Assembly: GCA_017546585.1 (NCBI GenBank)
Contig: JAFYWC010000114.1
Coordinates: 1 to 64,000, forward strand
Length of the DNA: 64,000 nt
DNA from: Bacteroidales bacterium
Lineage (GTDB): Bacteria > Bacteroidota > Bacteroidia > Bacteroidales > UBA932
Reading direction: 5' to 3'
Below the pieces are notes generated by a model. It was given only the letters and a program-made list of their open reading frames with translations, ran no database searches and had not been told where the DNA came from. How positions within the stretch are numbered: position 1 is the stretch's first letter; the number at the start of each line of letters is the position of its first letter. Below, in pieces: positions 17,162 to 25,064 of this stretch. The translations under genes and the position numbers were made by a program.

Positions 17162-20100
17162 ATGGATAATAAGAAATTTACGTTGTGGAACAGACTGACG
17201 GCAGCCCTTGTGTTCGTCGTTTCAGCTGTGACATATCTCCTTACCATAGAGCCGACTGCGTCTTTCTGGGATTGCGGAGAGTTCATCGCATCGTCGTACA
17301 AGCTTGAGGTGGGACACCCTCCTGGAAACCCTGTATTCCAGCTTATCGCGAGATTCTTCACTATGTTCACGGACAATATGCACGCTGCTGTGGCTGTGAA
17401 CTCGATGAATGCGATATGCTCGGCGTTGACCATCCTCTTCCTTTATCTGACTATCGTCTTCTTTGCGAAGAGGGTAGTGAAGGCGTCTGAGGACGGTACT
17501 TATTCCATCGCCAAGGCGATTGCGATATTCGGTTCGGGTGCCGTAGGTGCGCTTGCCTACACATTCAGTGACACATTCTGGTTCTCGGCCGTTGAGGGCG
17601 AGGTGTATGCGATGTCGTCACTTGTCACTGCGCTGGTGTTCTGGGCTATGATCAAGTGGTATGAGCAGGCTGACGAGCCTTATGCGGACAGATGGATCGT
17701 CCTCATTTCATTCCTTATGGGTCTTTCCATCGGAATCCACCTGCTGAACCTCCTGGCCATCCCTGCGCTGGTGTTTATGTTCTACTACAAGAAGCGCGAA
17801 GACGGTCACTACACATTCCGTGAGTACCTTAAGATCTTCCTTGTTTCTGTGGTGATCCTCGGCGTGATCCTCTTCGGCATCATTCCTTATCTGCCTAAGA
17901 TCGCTGCCGGAGTGGACAGATTCTTTGTCAATTCACTCGGTCTTCCTTTCAATACAGGTGCGGCTCTGTTTATGTTTGCGCTTCTCGGCGCCTGCTTCTT
18001 CGGTCTTTTCTGCACAATGAAGCAGCAGAAGGTGTTTGCGAACACAGTGCTCCTCTGCTTCACGATGATCGTGATCGGATTCTCACTCTTCTCTATCGTG
18101 GTGATCCGTTCAAGCGCGAAGACTCCTACAAACGAGTACCAGCCTGACAACCCTTACACTCTCGTGCGTTATCTCGGACGTGAGCAGTACGGAAGCAATC
18201 CGCTTGTGTACGGCCAGTATTTCGATGCTCCATACGATATTGAGGAGGTGACATATTGGGCTCCGATGATCGAGAAGGACAAGGCCGGCAATGTCGTGCG
18301 CAAGTACATCAAGGCTGACGGTCCGGGCGATGTGAAGTATTCTTCGGAGGGCAAGATGCTCTTCCCTCGTATGTGGAGCTCCGATGCAAGACACATTTCG
18401 TTCTACAAGTCATATATGCACGGCGGAGGACACAGGGTCCGCGGAGCGGAGCATCCGAAGCCGACATTCTTCCAGAATCTGGCGTTCTTCTTCGACTACC
18501 AGATGAACTGGATGTACTGGCGCTACTTTATGTGGAACTTCGCAGGACGCCAGAACGATGTCCACAGCCCGTCACCTGGCGATCCGTTCATCGGAAACTG
18601 GGAGTCCGGCATCACTGTGATCGACAATTTCCGCCTCGGAGATCAGTCTGACGCTCCGGGCTACCTCAAGGACAACAAGGGAAAGAACCATTATTATATG
18701 CTTCCGCTCCTTCTCGGCATCCTCGGTCTGTTCTTCCAGTTCGACCGTGACAAGAGAGGCTGCTGGCTGACTTTCCTTATGTTCTTTATGACAGGTATCG
18801 CCATCGTGGTGTATCTGAACCAGCCTCCGTTCCAGGTACGTGAGCGTGACTATGCATATGCAGGTTCATTCTATTCTTTCTCTATCTGGATCGGCCTCGC
18901 AGTAGTGGCGGTATACACCTGGATCGCTGACAGACGAGCATCTTCGCGTCAGGACGAGTCTTCTTCAGTACGTCATTGCGAGGAGCGCAGCGACGTGGCA
19001 ATCTCCTCCCTCATCACCCTCCTCCTCCTCGGAGTGCCTGCTCTTATGGCTGCCGAGAACTGGGACGACCACGACCGCAGCAACCGCTACACAGCAGTGG
19101 AGATGGCAAGGAACTACCTGAACTCTGTAGGTGAGAACGGTATCCTCATAACACACGGAGACAATGACACATTCCCTCTTTGGTATGCACAGGAGGTGGA
19201 GAATGTGCGTCCTGACGTACGTATCGTCAACACTTCTCTCCTTGGTACAGACTGGCATATCGACCAGATGAAGTATGCCGTGAACGAGTCTGCTCCGCTT
19301 GCCCTCACCGTAGGTCCGCGCCAGTATCTTTATGGAACAAACGAGTATGTCTTCATTCAGGACAGACTTGATACCATCATCCCGCTTGCTGATGTGATGA
19401 GGATCTTCCGCCATCCGGATGCGAAGCTTATGCTCACCAACAACAAGGAGGTGGACTATATCATCTCGAGACGTTTCTCTATTCCTGTGAACAAGGAGAA
19501 CGTTTTGAAGTACGGCATCCTTGACGAGAAGTACGCTGACCAGATTCCTGATGAGATCGTTCTTTCATTGCCAAAGGACAAGAACTATCTCACCAAGCCG
19601 GAACTCTTTATGCTTGACTTCCTCTCTACTTACGAGTGGGACCGACCTCTCAACGTCTTGAGTATGGGCGGCGACCTCAATGTCGGCATCAAGGAGTATC
19701 TGATGTATGAGGGATTCTCATACAAGTTCGTACCGATCAAGAATAAGATGAAGAGTACCGACATCGGCTTCGCGGATCCTGAAGACCTTTATTATAAGAT
19801 GAAGAATGTCTTCACCTGGGATGCGCTCAAGAGGACCGACTATTTCGTGGACTATCAGAACTACTACACATTCTGCGGAGTCCTCTCGCAGCGTCAGCTC
19901 TTCGTGAATGTCGCTCGTGAGATGATGAAGATCGGTGATGAGGAGCGTGCGATCGAGATGCTCGATATGTGCCAGGAGTGTGTTCCAGAGGAGAACTTCC
20001 CGCTCGATATGATCTATCTCGGCTTCTCGAACGAGTATATGGTGGTGGATATGATTGAGCTGTACTATGAGGCTGGTGCTCCGGAGAAGGCTCGCGACCT

Positions 20101-20296
20101 TGCTGCCCGCTTCGCCTGCGACCTCCTTGTGTCTGCAAACTTCTTCCTCAACAACTACGATCTCGCAAAGCGTGAATTCGATACTTGCTATTCAAGCCTG
20201 TCGTATGTTGCTGAAGTTGCTGACTATTATGGTGATACTGAGTTCGCTGAAGAGGTACGCAACAGTTTCAACACTCTTCTTGACTTCAAGAAATAG
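17162..20296 (+). CDS. DUF2723/TMEM260-like membrane glycosyltransferase with TPR-like tail
   Basis: About 1044 residues. The first roughly 650 hold a dozen hydrophobic segments and the DUF2723 signature SFWDCGEFIASSYKLEVGHPPGNPVF (residues about 37-62; D and E of DCGEF are the likely catalytic acids, as in GT-C enzymes). The human relative TMEM260 is a protein O-mannosyltransferase, so transfer of a sugar from a lipid carrier to envelope proteins is a reasonable inference for Bacteroidota. The C-terminal third is soluble and helical (TPR-like: RAIEMLDMCQEC, KARDLAARFACDL). Residues 604-615 (VRHCEERSDVAI) are the translation of an interspersed repeat, inserted in a loop between membrane segments without breaking the frame. 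The ATG at 17144 is an alternative start. Confidence 0.8.
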   Translation: MDNKKFTLWNRLTAALVFVVSAVTYLLTIEPTASFWDCGEFIASSYKLEVGHPPGNPVFQLIARFFTMFTDNMHAAVAVNSMNAICSALTILFLYLTIVFFAKRVVKASEDGTYSIAKAIAIFGSGAVGALAYTFSDTFWFSAVEGEVYAMSSLVTALVFWAMIKWYEQADEPYADRWIVLISFLMGLSIGIHLLNLLAIPALVFMFYYKKREDGHYTFREYLKIFLVSVVILGVILFGIIPYLPKIAAGVDRFFVNSLGLPFNTGAALFMFALLGACFFGLFCTMKQQKVFANTVLLCFTMIVIGFSLFSIVVIRSSAKTPTNEYQPDNPYTLVRYLGREQYGSNPLVYGQYFDAPYDIEEVTYWAPMIEKDKAGNVVRKYIKADGPGDVKYSSEGKMLFPRMWSSDARHISFYKSYMHGGGHRVRGAEHPKPTFFQNLAFFFDYQMNWMYWRYFMWNFAGRQNDVHSPSPGDPFIGNWESGITVIDNFRLGDQSDAPGYLKDNKGKNHYYMLPLLLGILGLFFQFDRDKRGCWLTFLMFFMTGIAIVVYLNQPPFQVRERDYAYAGSFYSFSIWIGLAVVAVYTWIADRRASSRQDESSSVRHCEERSDVAISSLITLLLLGVPALMAAENWDDHDRSNRYTAVEMARNYLNSVGENGILITHGDNDTFPLWYAQEVENVRPDVRIVNTSLLGTDWHIDQMKYAVNESAPLALTVGPRQYLYGTNEYVFIQDRLDTIIPLADVMRIFRHPDAKLMLTNNKEVDYIISRRFSIPVNKENVLKYGILDEKYADQIPDEIVLSLPKDKNYLTKPELFMLDFLSTYEWDRPLNVLSMGGDLNVGIKEYLMYEGFSYKFVPIKNKMKSTDIGFADPEDLYYKMKNVFTWDALKRTDYFVDYQNYYTFCGVLSQRQLFVNVAREMMKIGDEERAIEMLDMCQECVPEENFPLDMIYLGFSNEYMVVDMIELYYEAGAPEKARDLAARFACDLLVSANFFLNNYDLAKREFDTCYSSLSYVAEVADYYGDTEFAEEVRNSFNTLLDFKK
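18971..19006 (+). repeat. interspersed palindromic repeat, family A, inside the DUF2723 gene
   Basis: It begins CGTCATTGCGAGGAGCG and continues CAGCGACGTGGCAATCTCC. It is the same family as 10601-10637 (opposite orientation) and encodes RHCEERSDVAI here. It is partly self-complementary (CGTC with GACG, and GAGGAGCG with CGCAGCG imperfectly). Confidence 0.85.
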
Positions 20297-20311
20297 GATA
20301 GACTACTCGAT

Positions 20312-21247
20312 TTATCTTGCCAGTCTGACGAAGACGCTGAGCGGCAGGTTCTTGCCGTAGCTGTCTTTCAATACGAGTTCTCCGAAGTCGAGTGACTTGT
20401 ATGCTGTCTTCATACAGAATGCCTGCTTCACGATTGTCTCTCCGAGCACGGCTGAATATCCGTTGGAGTACAGGTTGAGGACCATAAAGCTGTCTTGTGG
20501 GGCGAGGATGGCTGCTACGCACTGAAGCATCTCGTTGAGGCACTCGTCGAGTTTCCACTTCTCGCCGTCCGGACCGTGTCCGTATGCAGGAGGGTCGAGG
20601 ATGATGCCCTGGTAGGTGTTGCCTCTCTTTGCCTCTCGGCGTGCGAACTTGAGGGCGTCCTCAACGATCCATCTGATGTTGTCGAGACGGCTGGCCTCCA
20701 TATTGCCGCGTGCCCAGGTGACAACCTGACGTACAGAGTCGAGGTGAGTCACGTCTGCGCCTGCAGCCTTCGCTGCGAGAGATGCGGCTCCGGTGTATGC
20801 GAAAAGGTTCAGGACCTTCGGCTTCGGTTTGCCCTCAGCCTCGGCCTTCTCCACCAATGCTCTTGTCTGCCTGTAGATGTACTCCCAGTTCGATGACTGC
20901 TCAGGGAAGACTCCCACGTGCTTGAATGAGGTGAGGCCGAGTCTCAACGAGAAGTTGAGGCCCTCCTGTGCGCCTGTGTAGCGGATATACCACTGGTCAT
21001 CCATCTTCTTCTTGCGCTCCCAGGTACCGCTGTCTTCCTTGCCTGCCTTGCCGAAGCCTGCTCCGGTCTTGAAGCGTGTGTGAATCAGCTTGTTCCACTC
21101 TCCTTCAGAAAGGGACTTGTCCCACAAAGCCTTAGGCTCAGGCCTTGCCATAATGAAAGGTCCGAATCTTTCGAGTTTCTCGAAATTGCCGGAATCAATG
21201 AGTTCGTAATCCTTCCAGAATGAGCCTGGACTTTCAATTGTCATCAT
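20312..21247 (-). CDS. class I SAM-dependent rRNA (cytosine-C5)-methyltransferase, RlmI-like
   Basis: About 311 residues. The SAM-binding motif is LNLFAYTGAASLAAKAAGA near residue 146 and the acidic loop is VTHLDSVRQVVTWA. The catalytic region is GIILDPPAYGHGP, followed by LNLYSNGYS near the C-terminus. This is the RlmI/RlmK-like family of 23S rRNA methyltransferases without an N-terminal PUA domain. The start is ATG 21247 or the next ATG at 21244. A longer frame would run through the -7 box and into an intergenic repeat and is rejected. It converges with the DUF2723 gene, with stops 15 bp apart. Confidence 0.8.
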   Translation of the reverse strand: MMTIESPGSFWKDYELIDSGNFEKLERFGPFIMARPEPKALWDKSLSEGEWNKLIHTRFKTGAGFGKAGKEDSGTWERKKKMDDQWYIRYTGAQEGLNFSLRLGLTSFKHVGVFPEQSSNWEYIYRQTRALVEKAEAEGKPKPKVLNLFAYTGAASLAAKAAGADVTHLDSVRQVVTWARGNMEASRLDNIRWIVEDALKFARREAKRGNTYQGIILDPPAYGHGPDGEKWKLDECLNEMLQCVAAILAPQDSFMVLNLYSNGYSAVLGETIVKQAFCMKTAYKSLDFGELVLKDSYGKNLPLSVFVRLAR

Positions 21248-21289
21248 ATCGTTGTTGTTTATTGGCGATGTCGCCGTCTTTTCTGTGCG

Positions 21290-21297
21290 CAAAGATA
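21290..21297 (-). promoter_or_regulatory. -7 promoter box for the RlmI-like gene
   Basis: On the minus strand this reads TATCTTTG, 43-46 bp before the candidate start codons. Confidence 0.6.
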
Positions 21298-21349
21298 GGT
21301 AAATTATTGTATTTCCCCGAAAATTGCTAAATTTGCTCGGTTTTAGATG

Positions 21350-21419
21350 TCTCGACAAGCTCGACATGACACAAGGGGTCCTTTATTTGTCATTTCGAGC
21401 GAGTAAAGCGAGTCGAGAA
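21350..21419. repeat. interspersed palindromic repeat, family B, inverted pair upstream of pgk
   Basis: Two arms, 21350-21370 (TCTCGACAAGCTCGACATGAC) read as 20-base halves, and 21389-21419, are inverted versions of one motif, GTCATnnCGAGCGnAGTCGAGA, and can form a hairpin. Related copies lie at 45563-45590 and 58927-58951. No pgk promoter is clear in the remaining 43 bp, so transcription may start within or before the repeat. Confidence 0.7.
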
Positions 21420-21462
21420 ATCCGTAAAGAAGAATATAATTTACAAAAACATTAATATAATT

Positions 21463-22710
21463 ATGCAACAGTTTATTGACTCTTATGATTTCGCCGGTAA
21501 GAAGGCGATCGTTCGCGTTGACTTCAACGTTCCGCTCAACGCTGAAATGCAGATCACTGACGACACACGTATCCGTGCTGCTATCCCTACACTTAAGAAG
21601 GTTCTTGAGAAGGGTGGTGCCGTTATCGTAATGTCGCACCTCGGACGTCCAAAGGGCGTAACTGAGAAGTTCTCTCTCAAGCACATCCTCGGTCGTGTTG
21701 AGGAGCTCCTCGGTGCACCTGTAAAGTTCGCTGACGACTGCCAGGCTGCTGACGAGCAGGTTGCTGCCCTCAAGATGGGTGAGTGCCTCGTACTCGAGAA
21801 CCTCCGTTTCTACGCTGAGGAGGAGGGCAAGCCAAGAGGTGAGTTCGCTACTGACGAGGAGAAGAAGGCAGCTAAGGCTGTTGTAAAGGAGAACCAGAAG
21901 GCTTTCGTGAAGAAGCTCGCTTCTTACGCTGACTGCTACATCAACGACGCATTCGGTACTGCACACCGTGCACACGGTTCTACAGCTCTCATCGCCGAGT
22001 ACTTCCCTAACGACAAGATGTTCGGTTATGTTATGGAAGGTGAGATCAAGGCTATCGACCACGTTCTCAAGACTCCAGAGCACCCTGTAACAGCTATCGT
22101 AGGTGGTGCAAAGGTATCTTCAAAGATCACTATCATCGAGAAGCTTTTCGACGCAGTAGACAATATGATCATCGGCGGTGGTATGGTTTACACATTCAGA
22201 AAGGCTCAGGGTGGTCAGATCGGCCGCTCACTTTGCGAGGACGATCAGATGCAGCTCGCTCTTGATACACTCAAGAAGGCAGAGGAGAAGGGCGTTAAGA
22301 TTTACCTCTCTAAGGAGGTTGTAGTTGCTGACGACTTCTCTAACGACGCAAACACCAAGATCGTTTCAAATATGGAGATTCCTGAGGGATGGGAAGGTAT
22401 GGACGCAGCTCCAAGCACTCTCGCTATGTGGGAGGAGGTTCTTATGAACTCTAAGACTATCCTCTGGAACGGTCCTGTAGGCGTATTCGAGATTCCAGCA
22501 TTCGCTAAGGGTACAAACCGTATCGCTGAGATCCTCGCTAAGGCTACTGAGAACGGCGCATTCACACTCGTAGGTGGTGGTGACTCAGTTGCAGCTGTAA
22601 CTCAGATGGGCTTCGCTAACAAGGTAAGCTACGTTTCAACTGGTGGTGGCGCTATGCTCGAGTACCTCGAGGGCAAGGAGCTCCCAGGTATCGCTGCTAT
22701 CAGAGCGTAA
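21463..22710 (+). CDS. pgk: phosphoglycerate kinase
   Basis: A 415-residue glycolytic kinase that makes ATP from 1,3-bisphosphoglycerate. The N-terminal domain has [10 protein letters not shown] near residues 18-27 and the substrate-binding SHLGRPKG near 63-70. The hinge and C-terminal nucleotide domain carry [34 protein letters not shown] and the final GGGDSVAA loop. Length is normal. Codon use is as biased as in mdh, with GCT, CTC and AAG dominating, consistent with high expression. It has its own terminator. Confidence 0.97.
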   Translation: MQQFIDSYDFAGKKAIVRVDFNVPLNAEMQITDDTRIRAAIPTLKKVLEKGGAVIVMSHLGRPKGVTEKFSLKHILGRVEELLGAPVKFADDCQAADEQVAALKMGECLVLENLRFYAEEEGKPRGEFATDEEKKAAKAVVKENQKAFVKKLASYADCYINDAFGTAHRAHGSTALIAEYFPNDKMFGYVMEGEIKAIDHVLKTPEHPVTAIVGGAKVSSKITIIEKLFDAVDNMIIGGGMVYTFRKAQGGQIGRSLCEDDQMQLALDTLKKAEEKGVKIYLSKEVVVADDFSNDANTKIVSNMEIPEGWEGMDAAPSTLAMWEEVLMNSKTILWNGPVGVFEIPAFAKGTNRIAEILAKATENGAFTLVGGGDSVAAVTQMGFANKVSYVSTGGGAMLEYLEGKELPGIAAIRA

Positions 22711-22726
22711 ACGCTCCGATTGCTAC

Positions 22727-22755
22727 GAAGAGGACGACCATCGGTCGTCCTCTTC
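22727..22755 (+). terminator. hairpin terminator after pgk
   Basis: A perfect 13-bp GC-rich stem (22727-22739 with 22743-22755) with a 3-nt loop, 17 bp after the pgk stop. The tail is only weakly T-rich. Confidence 0.75.
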
Positions 22756-22761
22756 TCGTTT

Positions 22762-22859
22762 ACCCCCAGTCGCCTCGGGCGACAGCCCCGAGGGGCATAC
22801 CGACCGCTCACTTCGTTCGGGTCGGGCGGCGTGTGCGCCGCGGCGTCAAGCGCCTTTTT
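22762..22859. repeat. GC-rich string of short hairpins in the pgk-lgt intergenic region
   Basis: Within the 382-bp gene-free stretch 22711-23092 this segment is far more GC-rich than its surroundings. It contains five successive small stems: GTCGCC/GGCGAC, GCCCC/GGGGC, CCGACC/GGTCGG, GCGGCG/CGCCGC, and GGCG/CGCC followed by five T. It resembles degenerate interspersed repeats known from Bacteroidales. No plausible protein is encoded. Confidence 0.55.
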
Positions 22860-22898
22860 AATTATTTTGTCACCGGGAGGGTTGCAGTGTTAGAGGTG

Positions 22899-22938
22899 AC
22901 ACCTTTGGCCTAAAACGGCAGAAACTCTCCAAAGGTGT
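22899..22938. repeat. 40-bp palindromic element, copy 1
   Basis: Bounded by ACACCTTTGG (22899-22908) and its exact complement CCAAAGGTGT (22929-22938). A second 40-bp element with identical ends begins 73 bp further on. Confidence 0.75.
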
Positions 22939-22971
22939 TCGGAAAAAGCTTGATTTGTGCAGGAATTCGAT

Positions 22972-23011
22972 ACACCTTTGGCGACTTTAAGCCAAAACAA
23001 TCCAAAGGTGT
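22972..23011. repeat. 40-bp palindromic element, copy 2
   Basis: Bounded by ACACCTTTGG (22972-22981) and CCAAAGGTGT (23002-23011). The interior differs from copy 1 but has the same length and a similar 3' half. It lies 25 bp upstream of the lgt -33 element. Confidence 0.75.
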
Positions 23012-23035
23012 AAACAGTTAAAATCAAGATTAATC

Positions 23036-23066
23036 TTTGTGGGGTCGGAGGTAATTGCTATCTTTG
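23036..23066 (+). promoter_or_regulatory. promoter of the lgt operon (-33 and -7)
   Basis: TTTG at 23036-23039, a 19-bp gap, then TATCTTTG at 23059-23066. This is an almost ideal Bacteroidota promoter, 26 bp before the lgt ATG. Confidence 0.75.
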
Positions 23067-23092
23067 TTAATTCAGACTAAAATTAAAGGAAT

Positions 23093-23974
23093 ATGTTTGA
23101 AGTTTTGGCTATAAACTGGAATGTGGATCCTGAGATCATCGGTATCGGTGCCGTGTCGCTCAGATGGTATTCACTGCTTTTCATTTCGGGATTCATTCTC
23201 GGATGGTTCATCTTCAGAGGCTTCTTCCGTCGCGAAGGTGTTCCGGAGTCGCTTCTGGATCCGCTCCTCTACACACTTCTGATAGGAACTATCGTCGGTG
23301 CCCGTCTCGGACACTGTCTCTTCTACCAGCCTGACTATTATCTTGGCAGCTGGCAGGGATTCTGTGAGATCTTTATGCCTTGGAAGGGAGGTCTTGCGAG
23401 TCACGGAGGAACGATAGCTCTTCTTTTTGCAATGTGGTGGTTCTCAAGGCATTATGGTCGCAAGTATGACTTTGATTTCGTGTGGATTCTTGACCATCTC
23501 GCAATCGCTGTCTGCTTTGCTGCGACTTTCATCCGTCTCGGCAACCTCTTCAATTCGGAGATATACGGTGACGTGACAAATCTTCCTTGGGGCTTCATCT
23601 TCGAGCTCAGGGGAGAGACAGAACCTAAGCATCCGACCCAGCTTTACGAGGCGCTCAGCTACTTCCTTCTCGGTGTGTTCCAGATCCTGATGTACAAGTA
23701 CAGACTTCCTAAACTCCACAGGGGATTCTTCATCGGAACATTCTTCATCGGCTGTTTCGGTATGCGTTTCCTCATCGAGTTCATCAAGGAGCCTCAGGTG
23801 GGATTCGAGAACGAGATGGTTCTCAATATGGGTCAGTGGCTCAGTATTCCGTTCGTACTCATCGGCATCGGCTTCCTCGTGTACAGCCATATCAGGAAAC
23901 AGCCTGCGATGATCGTTCATCCGGAGAAAAAGAAGGCTGCTCAGACAAACTATGCTAAACCTATCAAGAAATAA
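23093..23974 (+). CDS. lgt: prolipoprotein diacylglyceryl transferase
   Basis: A 293-residue inner-membrane enzyme with about seven hydrophobic segments. It transfers diacylglycerol to the lipobox cysteine of exported prolipoproteins. Family signatures visible are GARLGHCLFYQPDYY near residue 71, the HGG motif in GLASHGGTI near 101-109, and the Lgt signature RLGNLFNSEIYGD near 147-159, whose arginine and asparagine are important in the family. The AAAGGA before the ATG is a plausible ribosome-binding site. It leads a run of four plus-strand genes with gaps of 9, 7 and -1 bp, the next two of which encode lipoproteins, its own substrates. Confidence 0.95.
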   Translation: MFEVLAINWNVDPEIIGIGAVSLRWYSLLFISGFILGWFIFRGFFRREGVPESLLDPLLYTLLIGTIVGARLGHCLFYQPDYYLGSWQGFCEIFMPWKGGLASHGGTIALLFAMWWFSRHYGRKYDFDFVWILDHLAIAVCFAATFIRLGNLFNSEIYGDVTNLPWGFIFELRGETEPKHPTQLYEALSYFLLGVFQILMYKYRLPKLHRGFFIGTFFIGCFGMRFLIEFIKEPQVGFENEMVLNMGQWLSIPFVLIGIGFLVYSHIRKQPAMIVHPEKKKAAQTNYAKPIKK

Positions 23975-23983
23975 GATTAACCT

Positions 23984-25057
23984 ATGAAAAGACTATTTGC
24001 AATAGCGATTCTGCTGTCTGCCTTTATCTGCGGCTGTGAGACGATCAAGCCGGAAAAGGTTGAAGGCGCCATCAAACTGTATATCGACACAGACGTTATT
24101 ATGGCGGACGGCGAGCATATGGCCAGACTTATGGTTACCGTTATGGATTCACTCGGCGTAGAGCAGGATGTGACTTCCAGTGTGGAAATCTATCTAGACG
24201 GTGTTGATGAGCCTTTGGCTTCTTCCGGATTCACGACTACGGAGGCAGGCATATATTCATTCTATGCCATAAGCGGCTTTGAGATCTCCAACACAGTGTC
24301 TGTGAGAGCGGTGAAGGGCGATCTTACCCTTCCAGCTGAGGAGGATAGGGTGGATTTCAACCACAGAATGCTCCTTCTTCAGCATACCGGAACCGAGTGT
24401 CCTAACTGTCCGAGACTGATGACTCAGCTCAGATATCTCTCTGATGATCAGAATTATAACACAAAATATCATCACGTTGCATCTCATTCTTACAATGCCA
24501 GTGATCCGGCATATACATCAGACGCAACTTCGCTTTCGAAGAATTTCAACGTGAGCGTGTATCCTTGGTTGACATATGACCTGACGACTTCCTATGAATT
24601 GGATTTCGACAACATCAGAAAGTCTATCGACAAGATGCACAAGGGCTCTTCGTCTGCAGGCATTGCCGCTGTTGTGGATTGTGATGAGAACGGAGTCTAT
24701 GCCAACGTGAGATTGAAGGCCGGAAAGGATGGAAAATACCGCCTCGCGGCTTGGCTTCTTGAAGACAATATCCGAGGTGCCCAGTCTGGTGCGGATGCAT
24801 CTTGGCAGAATGTGCACGAGAACTGTCTCCGCTCTATGTATGGAGAAAACAAGACAGAGCGCATCTACGGCAAGAACCTCGGCGAACTCAAGGCTGGCGA
24901 GTCGCAGAGTTTCCTCGTCGCCTTTGATCTTGAGTCCGGCTGGAAAGGCGAGAACTGCAAGGTCATCTTCCTTGCTGTGAATGCCGAAAATTATGAAATG
25001 CTGAACTGTGCGGTTTGCCCTATGGGTGAGTCGGTCGGTTATGAATATGTTAAATAG
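23984..25057 (+). CDS. Omp28-type outer-membrane lipoprotein with CxxC motif
   Basis: A 357-residue lipoprotein with the lipobox FICGC, cysteine 18. Residues about 28-110 form an Ig/Fn3-like domain. From about 128 comes the Omp28 domain with LLLQHTGTECPNCP, a thioredoxin-like CxxC at cysteines 139 and 142, then HHVASHSYNASDPAY. The C-terminal part (about 225-355) contains AWLLEDNIRGAQSG and ends near CAVCPMGESVGYEYVK. Omp28 was described as a surface protein of Porphyromonas gingivalis; its biochemical role is not settled. A paralogue lies at 58062-58922. Both have a large modular lipoprotein gene as neighbour. Confidence 0.75.
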   Translation: MKRLFAIAILLSAFICGCETIKPEKVEGAIKLYIDTDVIMADGEHMARLMVTVMDSLGVEQDVTSSVEIYLDGVDEPLASSGFTTTEAGIYSFYAISGFEISNTVSVRAVKGDLTLPAEEDRVDFNHRMLLLQHTGTECPNCPRLMTQLRYLSDDQNYNTKYHHVASHSYNASDPAYTSDATSLSKNFNVSVYPWLTYDLTTSYELDFDNIRKSIDKMHKGSSSAGIAAVVDCDENGVYANVRLKAGKDGKYRLAAWLLEDNIRGAQSGADASWQNVHENCLRSMYGENKTERIYGKNLGELKAGESQSFLVAFDLESGWKGENCKVIFLAVNAENYEMLNCAVCPMGESVGYEYVK

Positions 25058-25064
25058 TTGAATT

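Noticed and set aside
21248..21367. Extended N-terminus of the RlmI-like methyltransferase.
   Set aside because: It would translate the -7 box and part of a palindromic repeat; the family starts near MTIESPG.
22899..23011. CRISPR array, because four copies of a 10-bp motif recur at regular spacing.
   Set aside because: Only four short copies in alternating orientation and no cas genes; they form two palindromes, not direct repeats with spacers.
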